Source: Paenibacillus flagellatus
GTDB lineage: Bacteria > Bacillota > Bacilli > Paenibacillales > NBRC-103111
Assembly (NCBI RefSeq): GCF_003217775.1
Contig: NZ_QJVJ01000001.1
Location: 804,828 to 868,827 of the forward strand
Direction: 5' to 3'
Length of the DNA stretch: 64,000 nucleotides
The number at the start of each line of letters is the position of its first letter. Position 1 is the first letter of the stretch. The notes below the pieces were generated by a model that had not been told where the DNA came from, made no database searches, and was given only the letters and a program-made list of their open reading frames with translations. Shown piece by piece: positions 24,996 through 32,755 of this stretch. The translations under genes were made by a program, and so were the position numbers.

Positions 24996-26390
24996 GTGTA
25001 CGATACGAACCGTTTGACTTCGCTGATCCGGCTGGAAATCGTCCAACGTCGGGAGGAAGGCTGCGACGTCGCCGGCTTCGGCGAACGGCTGGACGCCGCC
25101 GCCGGAGCGGGCCGCGATGCGCTGATGGCGCTTTATCGCGAGCTCGCGGAGCTGCCCGTCTCCCCGGACTTCCCGTTCGAGGAGCCGTCGGAGCTGGAGC
25201 CGATCCGCCGATCCCGCCCCGAAGGCCGGAGAAGCCTCGAGGCGAACGTCTCGTCGGACGAATCCGCTTGGAAGGACAAAATGTACGGCGCCTGGCTGGG
25301 TCGATGCGCCGGCTGCGCGCTAGGCAAGCCGTTCGAAACCGGCGCGTTCGTGTACGGGACCGCCGATGCGCCTCCCTGGAAGCACGTCCACCGCTGGCTG
25401 GAAGGCGCGGACGCCTGGCCGATCCGCGGCTACGTCCCGGAGACGTCCCGGGCGGCGGCCGAATTCGGCCTGAAGCTCAACCCGCAAGGCATGGACAGCA
25501 CGCGCGAGCGCATCCGCTTCATGGAAACCGACGACGACATCCGCTACACCGTGCTCGCCCTGAAGCTGCTGGAGGAAAAAGGGCTCGACTGGACCTCGTG
25601 GGACATCGGCCGCCTCTGGCACCGGCTGCTGCCCGCGGGACAGACGTATACGGCCGAGTGGGCCGCCTACTTCAACGCGCTCGCGATCGATTACCCCGGC
25701 CGGGACGATGCGGACGCGGACGCGAAGCGGCATTGGGTGCGGACGCATCTGAACCCGTACCGCGAATGGATCGGAGCGCAAATCCGCGCCGACGGCTGGG
25801 CGTACGCGGCCGCGGGCCGCCCGGAGCTGGCCGCCGAGCTGGCTTGGCGCGACGCTTCGTTCTCCCACGTGAAGAACGGCATCTACGGCGCCATGTTCGT
25901 CGCCGCCATGATCGCCGCCGCCTTCGTCGTGAACGATCCGGAGGAGATCGTCCGGATCGGGCTCGGCGAAATTCCGGCCGGCAGCCGGCTAGCCCGCGAT
26001 ATCGCGCGGGCCGTCGACATCGCCCGCACGAGCGACGAACCGCTCGCGCTGGTCGAGCGTCTGCACGAGGCGTTCGGCCATTACCACCCGATCCATACGA
26101 ACAACAACGCCGCCCTCGTGGCCGCCGCCCTTGTGTTCGGACGCGGCGATTTCGAGACGTCCATCGGCGCCGCCGTCCTCGGCGGCTGGGATACGGACTG
26201 CAACGGCGCGACCGTCGGATCGATTCTCGGTGCCTCGCTCGGCGCGTCCGGACTGCCGGCCCGTTGGACGGAGCCGCTTCGGGATACGCTCCATGCCGAG
26301 GTGCCCGGCTTCCACCCGATCCGCATATCCGAATGCGCCGACCGGACGTACGAGGTGTTCCGCCGGTTCCGGGAGACGACGACCGTGTAG
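24996..26390 (+). CDS. ADP-ribosylglycohydrolase-family protein
   Basis: A 464-residue member of the ADP-ribosylglycohydrolase (DraG/ARH) family. The metal-binding blocks are METDDDIRYT near residue 170 and GGWDTDCNGATVGSILG near 400; the start of the fold is DKMYGAWLGRCAGCALGKP at about 90. The first 85 residues form an extra N-terminal region not in DraG. The GTG at 24996 is chosen because AAGGAGG lies seven bases before it; the ATG at 24990 is too close. The family removes ADP-ribose from proteins or acts on nucleosides and related glycosides. In Paenibacillaceae such genes often sit with AraC regulators and sugar catabolism genes. Confidence 0.85.
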   Translation: MYDTNRLTSLIRLEIVQRREEGCDVAGFGERLDAAAGAGRDALMALYRELAELPVSPDFPFEEPSELEPIRRSRPEGRRSLEANVSSDESAWKDKMYGAWLGRCAGCALGKPFETGAFVYGTADAPPWKHVHRWLEGADAWPIRGYVPETSRAAAEFGLKLNPQGMDSTRERIRFMETDDDIRYTVLALKLLEEKGLDWTSWDIGRLWHRLLPAGQTYTAEWAAYFNALAIDYPGRDDADADAKRHWVRTHLNPYREWIGAQIRADGWAYAAAGRPELAAELAWRDASFSHVKNGIYGAMFVAAMIAAAFVVNDPEEIVRIGLGEIPAGSRLARDIARAVDIARTSDEPLALVERLHEAFGHYHPIHTNNNAALVAAALVFGRGDFETSIGAAVLGGWDTDCNGATVGSILGASLGASGLPARWTEPLRDTLHAEVPGFHPIRISECADRTYEVFRRFRETTTV

Positions 26391-26434
26391 CGCGGCCGCT
26401 TCGCCGATTCGATTTCCGCCCGGCCCGGACGGCC

Positions 26435-26462
26435 GGAGGGGCGTTGCCCGAAACGCCCCTCC
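26435..26462 (+). terminator. Strong hairpin after the ADP-ribosylglycohydrolase gene
   Basis: GGAGGGGCGTT and AACGCCCCTCC form an 11-bp stem over a short loop, 45 bases past the stop. No T run follows, so termination is inferred only from place and strength. Confidence 0.45.
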
Positions 26463-26651
26463 TGTGCTACCATTAGGTTCTTATGGAAACGCTCGGCAGG
26501 CCGCTCCCGACCGAACGGGACGGGAGCTCGGCGAACGATCCGACGATGCCCTTCCCCCTTATGCGGCGGCGGCCGGTTGGATACACTGTAGCCAAGAAGA
26601 CCGCATGGCGGACGACCAAACCGAACGGGCGAAGGAGCCGGAGGATCGAAC

Positions 26652-27443
26652 GTGCAAAAACAAGTGAACGAAACGAACGAGAAAGCTTGGAACGAAAAGT
26701 CGTACGAAGCTTGGGTGAACCGGTACGGCCCCCCCGAAGCGGCGGCGGCCAAAATCGTGCAGGACCCGGCCGCGCGCATTCGTTCCTTTTCGCGTTATCT
26801 GGACGAGCTGGCCGGCGCGAAGATCGCGAACCTGCTCGGCTCGCACGGCCACAAGGCGGTGGCGATGGCGCTGCTCGGCGCGCGGGTGACGGTCGTCGAT
26901 TTCTCCTCCGAGAATGCGGCATACGCCCTCCGGCTCGCGGAAGCGGCCGGGACGTCGATCCGCTACGTCGTTTCCGACGTGCTCGACCTGCCTCCCGGGG
27001 AGCTGAGCGGCGATTACGACGCGGTGCTGATGGAATTCGGCATCCTGCATTATTTTCTCGAACTGGCGCCGCTCGCCGCCACCGTCTCGAGGCTGCTCAA
27101 GCCCGGCGGCCGGCTCGTGCTGCAAGATTTTCACCCGGTATCGACGAAGCTGATCCGCTCGCGCGGGACGACCGCGAACATCCGCAAGCATAAAGTGACC
27201 GGCGACTACTTCGACGCCTCGCTGGAAGAAACGGACGTCGCCTACGCGAAATTCGTCCCGGAGTCCGAGCGGGCGGCTCTCCCCAAGGTGCTGCTGCGCA
27301 AATGGACGCTCGGCGAGATCGTGACCGGCTTCGCCGGCGCCGGCCTGATCGTCCGCCTGCTGGAGGAGGAGCCGAACGCCTCGTCGGACGTGTTCGACAA
27401 AGGCATTCCGAAGACGTTCACGCTTGTGGCGGAGAAGCCGTAA
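26652..27443 (+). CDS. SAM-dependent class I methyltransferase
   Basis: A 263-residue methyltransferase starting at GTG 26652 with GGAGG seven bases upstream. The SAM-binding motif I is altered to IANLLGSHGHKAVAMALLGARVTVVDFS, where LLGSHGHK replaces the usual DLGCGTG, as in several Paenibacillus UbiE-like proteins. Motifs II and III are seen as YDAVLMEFGILHYF and RLLKPGGRLVLQDFHPV. The substrate is unknown. Confidence 0.82.
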   Translation: MQKQVNETNEKAWNEKSYEAWVNRYGPPEAAAAKIVQDPAARIRSFSRYLDELAGAKIANLLGSHGHKAVAMALLGARVTVVDFSSENAAYALRLAEAAGTSIRYVVSDVLDLPPGELSGDYDAVLMEFGILHYFLELAPLAATVSRLLKPGGRLVLQDFHPVSTKLIRSRGTTANIRKHKVTGDYFDASLEETDVAYAKFVPESERAALPKVLLRKWTLGEIVTGFAGAGLIVRLLEEEPNASSDVFDKGIPKTFTLVAEKP

Positions 27444-27444
27444 C

Positions 27445-27478
27445 GGTTAACGGCGCGAACGGTTCGGCCCGTTAATCG
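27445..27478 (+). terminator. Hairpin between methyltransferase and FHA genes
   Basis: GGTTAACGG and CCGTTAATC arms flank about 15 bases that fold further. It follows the methyltransferase stop by two bases. There is no T run; it may be a terminator or a binding site. Confidence 0.3.
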
Positions 27479-27542
27479 TTAACGAGCCGAGATGAAGGAA
27501 TTCGATTGGGGTTCGATGCACATTTCACGGGAGGTGGCACGC

Positions 27543-28262
27543 ATGCGCTTGCCTTCATGCCTGATCGTGGAGCGAGGCTATCCTTTCGAGGGTGGCGCGA
27601 TCATTCCGCTTAGGCATGCCGACTTGATATTGGGCCGAAAAGTCGAGTCATGGGAGCCGGATGTGGCGTTCGACAACGTCTTCGTTTCCCGGAAGCAGGC
27701 TTCCGTCTACTTCGATAACGGCGTCTACTTCATCATGGACATGGGCAGCAAGCACGGCACCGCCGTCAACGGCTGCCGGCTCGCCCCGTTCGCGCCGAGA
27801 CCGCTCGGTCCGGCCGACTCGATCTCGTTCGCCAAAGGCTCGGTCGTCCTTTCGTTCTCGCCGGTCAACCTGGAGGAAACGCTCGACTCGATCCCCGCGG
27901 CGCCCGAAAGCGGCCGTCCCGCCGACGGCTATTCGCTGGATCCGGTCCGCCAGACGGTCCGGCTGCGGGACCGCGATTACCGGTTCACGGACAAGGAATT
28001 CCGGTGCGTCGAGCTGCTTCTCGGCAAAGAGCGCCAATTCGTCCCGCGGGACGAATTGATCCGCCACGTATGGCCGGAGCGGAGCGGCGAGGACGGGGGC
28101 GATTCCGCGGCGCCCGAAGAAATCAACTCGCTGCTGTACCGGATCCGCAAAAAAACGGGCCGCGCCTTCTCGATCGAAAACATCCGCGGCAAAGGCTACA
28201 TCCTGCACGCGCTGCCGCCGGAAGAACGGAAGGCGGCCGGAAAAGGCGTCTCGGCTCCATGA
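27543..28262 (+). CDS. FHA domain - winged-helix (OmpR/PhoB-type) transcriptional regulator
   Basis: A 239-residue one-component regulator. From the ATG at 27543 (GGGAGG eight bases upstream) residues about 20-100 form an FHA domain: LILGRKVESWEPDVAFDNVFVSRKQASVYFDNGVYFIMDMGSKHGTAVNG holds the conserved R, SR, H and NG residues that bind phosphothreonine. Residues about 135-230 are a PhoB-type winged helix (YSLDPVRQTVRLRDRDYRFTDKEFRCVELLL, ELIRHVWP, NSLLYRIRKKTG). It should couple Ser/Thr kinase signalling to transcription. No kinase gene is adjacent. The longer frame from 27492 lacks a ribosome binding site. Confidence 0.85.
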   Translation: MRLPSCLIVERGYPFEGGAIIPLRHADLILGRKVESWEPDVAFDNVFVSRKQASVYFDNGVYFIMDMGSKHGTAVNGCRLAPFAPRPLGPADSISFAKGSVVLSFSPVNLEETLDSIPAAPESGRPADGYSLDPVRQTVRLRDRDYRFTDKEFRCVELLLGKERQFVPRDELIRHVWPERSGEDGGDSAAPEEINSLLYRIRKKTGRAFSIENIRGKGYILHALPPEERKAAGKGVSAP

Positions 28263-28277
28263 GCCGGACGCCTTTCC
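28242..28277 (+). terminator. Two-storey terminator overlapping the FHA gene stop codon
   Basis: AAAGGCGTC pairs with GACGCCTTT, and inside it CGGCTC pairs with GAGCCG over a CAT loop; CCTTTTCC follows. The TGA stop (28260-28262) lies in the inner hairpin. It also separates this gene from the convergent penicillin-binding protein gene. Confidence 0.75.
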
Positions 28278-28331
28278 TTTTCCGCGCGGCGGCGATTTCC
28301 GTCGTATCCGGCTTTTCCGGACGTTCATTCG

Positions 28332-30392
28332 TTACGGCTGCCGGTTCGCCTGCTGGAAAATGCGCTTCGCCTTCGGCGTCACGTACCCGCTGCCGCCCCT
28401 CCCCTTCACGTCCTCGACCATGATCGCGAGAAGCAGCTTCGGATCGGCCGCGTCGAAGCCGACGAACCAGCCGTTCTCTTGACCGTCCGCGTCCTTGCTC
28501 GCCTTCAATTCCGCCGTACCCGTCTTGCCGGCGATTGCCGCGCCGGGGACGTAGGCGCCGTGCCCGGGCCCGGCCGGGCTCGCGACCGCTTGAATCAAGT
28601 CGTTCCGCAGCAGCGCGGCCGTTTCCGGCGACATCGCGTTCGCCTTCCATACGTCCGGATGCGGCGCCCCCTCCTCCCGCGTCAACGCCGGGTAGACCAT
28701 ATCGCCTTCGCCCGCAACGGCGGAGAAGACGAGAGCGATATGCAGCGGCGTCATGATCACCTCGCCCTGCCCGTATCCCGTGTCGGCCAGCTGAATGTCG
28801 TTGCGGATGCCGTCGTTGGACAGCTGCGATTTCTTGAACGGATACGGAATCGGCAGCTCTTCGCCGATGCCGAATTTGGCCGCCGCCTGCGCGAAGGCCG
28901 GGGCGCCGATCCGCAGCGCCGCCTGCGCGAAATAGATGTTGTCCGAATAAGTCAGCGCATCCGTCAGCCGGACGGGGCTTTTCTCGTGAACGCGCTTGAC
29001 GTAGTAGCCGCCCCACGAACGGTCCTTGCTCCAGGATAAGCCTTGGATCGGCACCGCTTCCCCGGGATCGAGCGTCTTCGCGTCCAAGCCGATGGCGGCC
29101 GTCACGAGCTTGAACGCCGAGCCGGGGGAATACCCCTTCGAGAACCGGTTCAAAAACTGCTTGCGCGGATCGCGGTTCCATTCCTCATACCGGGCGTCGG
29201 ACAGTCCCCGCGCGAACGCGTTCGGGTCGTACGACGGACTGCTCACCAGCGCGAGAATGTCGCCGGAAACCGGATTGATCGCCGCCGCCGTCGCCGCGTC
29301 CTTGCGCAGCTCGTCGTAGGCGATTCGCTGCAGGTTCGCATCGACGGTCAGGCGGACCGTTTCACCGGCGGCGGGTTCCGTTTCGGCCAGGACGGCTTTT
29401 TCTTTGCCGCCTGCATCGACGATCGAGACGCGCACGCCGCTGCGGCCCCTCAGCCGATCTTCGTACAACTGCTCCAAGCCCGACTTGCCGATCCTCTCGC
29501 CCGCCGCGTAACCGCCGTCCTTCCGCTTCTCCAGCTCCTCCGCGCTGATCTCGCCTATGTATCCGGTCAGATGGGCCGCCGCCTCGCCGAGCGGATACGC
29601 GCGCACGCTTTTGCTCCGCTTGTCGACGCCGGGGATTTGCAAATAATCGCTCATCCGCTCCTCCTCGACGAACGCGATCGGGACGAACACGTCCGGCTTC
29701 ACCCAGGGAGCGGCCAGCTTCCTGTCGATCTCCTCGGGCGCGATCCCGAGCAAGCCCGCCAGCTTCGCCTTGGACGTCTCGGCTTCGGCGGCCCACTTGC
29801 CCGGCACGATGCCGATTTGCGAAGCGGCTCCGTTCACGGCCAAGCCCACTCCGTTTCGGTCGACGATCTCGCCCCGCTCTCCCGGCGTCGTCTGCACCCG
29901 GACTTTATCTCCTTCGGCCATGCCCGGGAACAGAAGCGAAGGCTCCCAGGCGATTCTCCATTCCGTCCGCTTGCCGACGGCCGTCCGGCGCAGCTTCGCC
30001 CGATGGTCGAACTCGATCGGCCCCGCCACCGTATCCATCCGGACGTGATAGCCGATCTCGACTTCGTCGGCCGATTTGCCGGCATCGGGCCCGGGCGCGT
30101 CCGCCGCGACGGACAGCCGCTTCGCCTCGATGCCTTCGTATATCGTGCGGTACCGGCCGACGAAGTCCTCCTTCGCGATCGCCGCCTGCGCTTCCGGCGT
30201 CAGCCTGTCGTACATGCCCTCGAACTGCTGCCGGTCCCAAGCCGTCACATAGGCCAACAACGCGTCCTCCGGCCGCTCTTCCTTCTTCTCGCATCCGCCC
30301 AGCGCCGCCGCGAGCAGCAGCAGCGCCAAGGGGACGTATCGACGTATCGTTCGGATCGCTCGCATCTTGCGTCTTTTTCGCCTATTTCGCAT
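28332..30392 (-). CDS. pbpC: MecA/PBP3-like class B penicillin-binding transpeptidase
   Basis: A 686-residue lipoprotein-type class B PBP. The signal ends in LGGC (Cys34); next an NTF2-like MecA N-domain (about 40-160), then the dimerisation domain (GERGEIVDRNGVGLAVNG) and the transpeptidase with SPGSAFK (nucleophile serine near 420), YSDN and KTGTAE. It cross-links peptidoglycan outside the membrane, and relatives such as B. subtilis PbpC have low beta-lactam affinity. The ATG at 30392 has GGGGGAAG upstream; another ATG lies nine codons in. A promoter is at 30490-30518. Confidence 0.88.
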   Translation of the reverse strand: MRNRRKRRKMRAIRTIRRYVPLALLLLAAALGGCEKKEERPEDALLAYVTAWDRQQFEGMYDRLTPEAQAAIAKEDFVGRYRTIYEGIEAKRLSVAADAPGPDAGKSADEVEIGYHVRMDTVAGPIEFDHRAKLRRTAVGKRTEWRIAWEPSLLFPGMAEGDKVRVQTTPGERGEIVDRNGVGLAVNGAASQIGIVPGKWAAEAETSKAKLAGLLGIAPEEIDRKLAAPWVKPDVFVPIAFVEEERMSDYLQIPGVDKRSKSVRAYPLGEAAAHLTGYIGEISAEELEKRKDGGYAAGERIGKSGLEQLYEDRLRGRSGVRVSIVDAGGKEKAVLAETEPAAGETVRLTVDANLQRIAYDELRKDAATAAAINPVSGDILALVSSPSYDPNAFARGLSDARYEEWNRDPRKQFLNRFSKGYSPGSAFKLVTAAIGLDAKTLDPGEAVPIQGLSWSKDRSWGGYYVKRVHEKSPVRLTDALTYSDNIYFAQAALRIGAPAFAQAAAKFGIGEELPIPYPFKKSQLSNDGIRNDIQLADTGYGQGEVIMTPLHIALVFSAVAGEGDMVYPALTREEGAPHPDVWKANAMSPETAALLRNDLIQAVASPAGPGHGAYVPGAAIAGKTGTAELKASKDADGQENGWFVGFDAADPKLLLAIMVEDVKGRGGSGYVTPKAKRIFQQANRQP

Positions 30393-30489
30393 CGCTGCGC
30401 TTCCCCCTTGACCGAATATACGGCGGCGGAGGAGAAGGAGCCGATCGGACGAAGCACCATCGATCGTCCTCCCCGTTCCGCCGGTTTTT

Positions 30490-30518
30490 ATCATAGGGCA
30501 GCACAGGGAACCGTTCAA
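30490..30518 (-). promoter_or_regulatory. Promoter of the penicillin-binding protein gene
   Basis: Minus strand TTGAAC (30513-30518) and TATGAT (30490-30495), exactly 17 bases apart, about 100 bases before the start codon. The rest of 30393-30657 shows nothing else recognisable. Confidence 0.65.
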
Positions 30519-30657
30519 TGGAACGACCGTCACAGCGGGATGACAAATCGATAAGAAAAGCTTCTGATCGAAGCCTTTCGACGCGGTACATTCGTGTTTT
30601 CTTGGTACAGAATGTCGCATTCGCTTTTTGCAAAGTTACACTTTCCGTAGCGTCAAG

Positions 30658-30684
30658 AAAAAAACACCCTCCTGGGGAGGGTGC
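30658..30684 (-). terminator. Rho-independent terminator of the polysaccharide operon
   Basis: Minus strand CACCCTCC pairs with GGAGGGTG over a short loop, then seven T residues. It lies about 70 bases past the GH15 gene, the last of six same-strand genes. Confidence 0.88.
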
Positions 30685-30753
30685 CGGACGAAGCAAGGGA
30701 ACGCTTGGGCGGCGGAACGCGCCCCGCCGATCGTAAAGTCGGGCTCGGCCGCG

Positions 30754-32727
30754 TCACGAGCCGGACCGCGCCGCAAGCTCCTTCGCCTTGTTCAAATATT
30801 TGACCACCGCCAGTACGAACGTCGCACTCGACCACGTCAGCGGCGCGACGGACAGCGGGCTCCCGTCGAACGGATCGAGCTGCTCGGGCAGGACGCCCGT
30901 CTCGAGCGCCTGCCGCGTCACCCATTCGAGCGTGGCGCGCGGGGCGGCTAGCTCCTCCGGCGTGCGGGCGCATTCGATTTCCCACTCCGCCATCCACAGC
31001 GTGCAGATGATCCACGGATTGCCCGGAATCCGGTCGATATCCGACGACCGTTGGAAGTAGTAGTCGTTTTTGTACCGCGCCACGCCGCCGACCTCGGTGC
31101 GGATCGTCAGCTCCTGCCGCAAGCTCCGCATCGTGCTGACGACGCGGGGATCGTCGGCGGCGAGCACGCCGAACTCGAAGATGCCGTATACGCTGCTTTC
31201 CGGCGTCATGTCCTTCACCCACACCCCGTCCTGCCAAAACAGCCCGCGCGCGAACCGGCCGGTCTCTTCGTCCCACAAATGCTCGAGCATCCCCGACTTG
31301 ACGTATTCCGCGGACTGGGCGTACCGCTCGCTCCGCTCCTGATCGCCGAACAGCGCGGAAAATTGCGCCGCCGCCTTCAAGCCGCCGTAAACCGCCGCCA
31401 CGGTAAACGTGTAGATGCCGTACCGTTCCTCCCACAAATCGTAGCTCGGCTTCGGCAGCTTCAGCTCCGGCTCGATGTAGCCGCGCAAAAATTTCGCCGA
31501 CTTGCGGATGAGGCTGCCGTACAGCGATTGGCACAGCTCGATGTTGCCGGACTGCCGGTAAAATTGCCAAAGCGAGAACAGCACGAGCGCCGTCTCGTCC
31601 TCCTGGATCGGCAGCTGCGCTTGACCCCCGGCGATAAACGGATGCCAGCTCGAGCCGACCGTCCCGTCCGGATTGTATTTATGATGCAGATACCCCTCCG
31701 GCGCCAGCGTCCTTTCGCAAAATGCGTAGAACGGCACGACCGTCTCGTGATACCCCGCCATCGACATCGCGTAGGCGATCAGCGCGCCGTCCCGCGGCCA
31801 CATGTAGCTGTAATGATCGCGATTGTAGTTCATGATATCGGTGTCGTTGGCCGCGATGATGGCGCCGCGCGAATCGGTCTGGGTGCGGACGATGAGCAGG
31901 CTTTGCTTGAACATGGAGACGACCGGCTCCGGCAAATCGGCGTAATCCCGCTCCTCCTTGTTGGACCACCGCTGCCAGTACACTTGGACGCGGTCCAGCA
32001 GCTTGCCGGGAGCGCTGTCGCGCACGTATTGGTCGAGTCGCTTCACTTCCTCGAGCGACTCGCCGACGGACAGCCAGTAGTAGGCGACGTCCGTTCCGCC
32101 CGCGGGCAGGCGCAGCCGGAAGCCGATCGTGCTGTCGACCGAGCCTTGGGCGATCGAATTGCCCATCAGATGCCCGTCCTCGGCGTCCCTCCACGTGCCT
32201 TCCGCCTGATGGAACCGCTTCACGCCCATCGAATATTGGACGATGCCTTCGCCTCCCGCCGAGCCGTTCGCCATGAAGTAGCGGTTTTTTTTGTAGTGAA
32301 ACACCGTCCGGTTGTGCGGGTAAAAGGCGGCCGTATCCCCGACCTCGGTTTCGTTGATCGCGAAGTCTTGGGTGAAAAACAGCCGGACCTCCCGCTCCGC
32401 CGCCATCCGGTTCGACACGCGAATCCGCTTCAAATAAATGTTGTCCCGCTGGTGGACGCCGTCGTTGATGTCCAGCGTCAGGCCGAGCGCCTCGTGAACG
32501 GCTCGCACTTGCGTAACGAGCGAATCGGCCACGTAGCCCGCCTCGATCGTCCATCCGTCGTCGCCGAGCCACGTGAACGCGCCGTCGGCCCATACGCCGA
32601 TCCGGCAGACGTAGCCGCCCACGTGGTTCAGCTGGCCGACGTACGGGTAGTACAAATCGCGGATGCGCGTAAACCGGTCCAAATTGATCAACATGTTGCC
32701 GTTACCGACGGCGAAATGGCGAGGCAT
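30754..32727 (-). CDS. GH15-family glucoamylase/glucan glucohydrolase
   Basis: A 657-residue glycoside hydrolase family 15 protein. The N-terminal beta-sandwich (about 1-260) precedes an (alpha/alpha)6 barrel. Conserved barrel blocks are NRDHYSYMWPRDGALIAYAM, the acid-rich PIQEDETALVLFSLW and SYDLWEERYGIYTFTVAAVYGGL; GH15 uses two glutamates, one likely in WEERYG. It releases glucose from alpha-1,4/1,6 glucans or trims other alpha-glucosides. No signal peptide, so it acts in the cytoplasm. As the last gene of a cluster with branching enzyme and glucosyltransferases, it probably trims or turns over the polymer made there. Confidence 0.9.
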   Translation of the reverse strand: MPRHFAVGNGNMLINLDRFTRIRDLYYPYVGQLNHVGGYVCRIGVWADGAFTWLGDDGWTIEAGYVADSLVTQVRAVHEALGLTLDINDGVHQRDNIYLKRIRVSNRMAAEREVRLFFTQDFAINETEVGDTAAFYPHNRTVFHYKKNRYFMANGSAGGEGIVQYSMGVKRFHQAEGTWRDAEDGHLMGNSIAQGSVDSTIGFRLRLPAGGTDVAYYWLSVGESLEEVKRLDQYVRDSAPGKLLDRVQVYWQRWSNKEERDYADLPEPVVSMFKQSLLIVRTQTDSRGAIIAANDTDIMNYNRDHYSYMWPRDGALIAYAMSMAGYHETVVPFYAFCERTLAPEGYLHHKYNPDGTVGSSWHPFIAGGQAQLPIQEDETALVLFSLWQFYRQSGNIELCQSLYGSLIRKSAKFLRGYIEPELKLPKPSYDLWEERYGIYTFTVAAVYGGLKAAAQFSALFGDQERSERYAQSAEYVKSGMLEHLWDEETGRFARGLFWQDGVWVKDMTPESSVYGIFEFGVLAADDPRVVSTMRSLRQELTIRTEVGGVARYKNDYYFQRSSDIDRIPGNPWIICTLWMAEWEIECARTPEELAAPRATLEWVTRQALETGVLPEQLDPFDGSPLSVAPLTWSSATFVLAVVKYLNKAKELAARSGS

Positions 32728-32755
32728 ACAGTCCGGTCACCCTCTCTTCGGTAGT

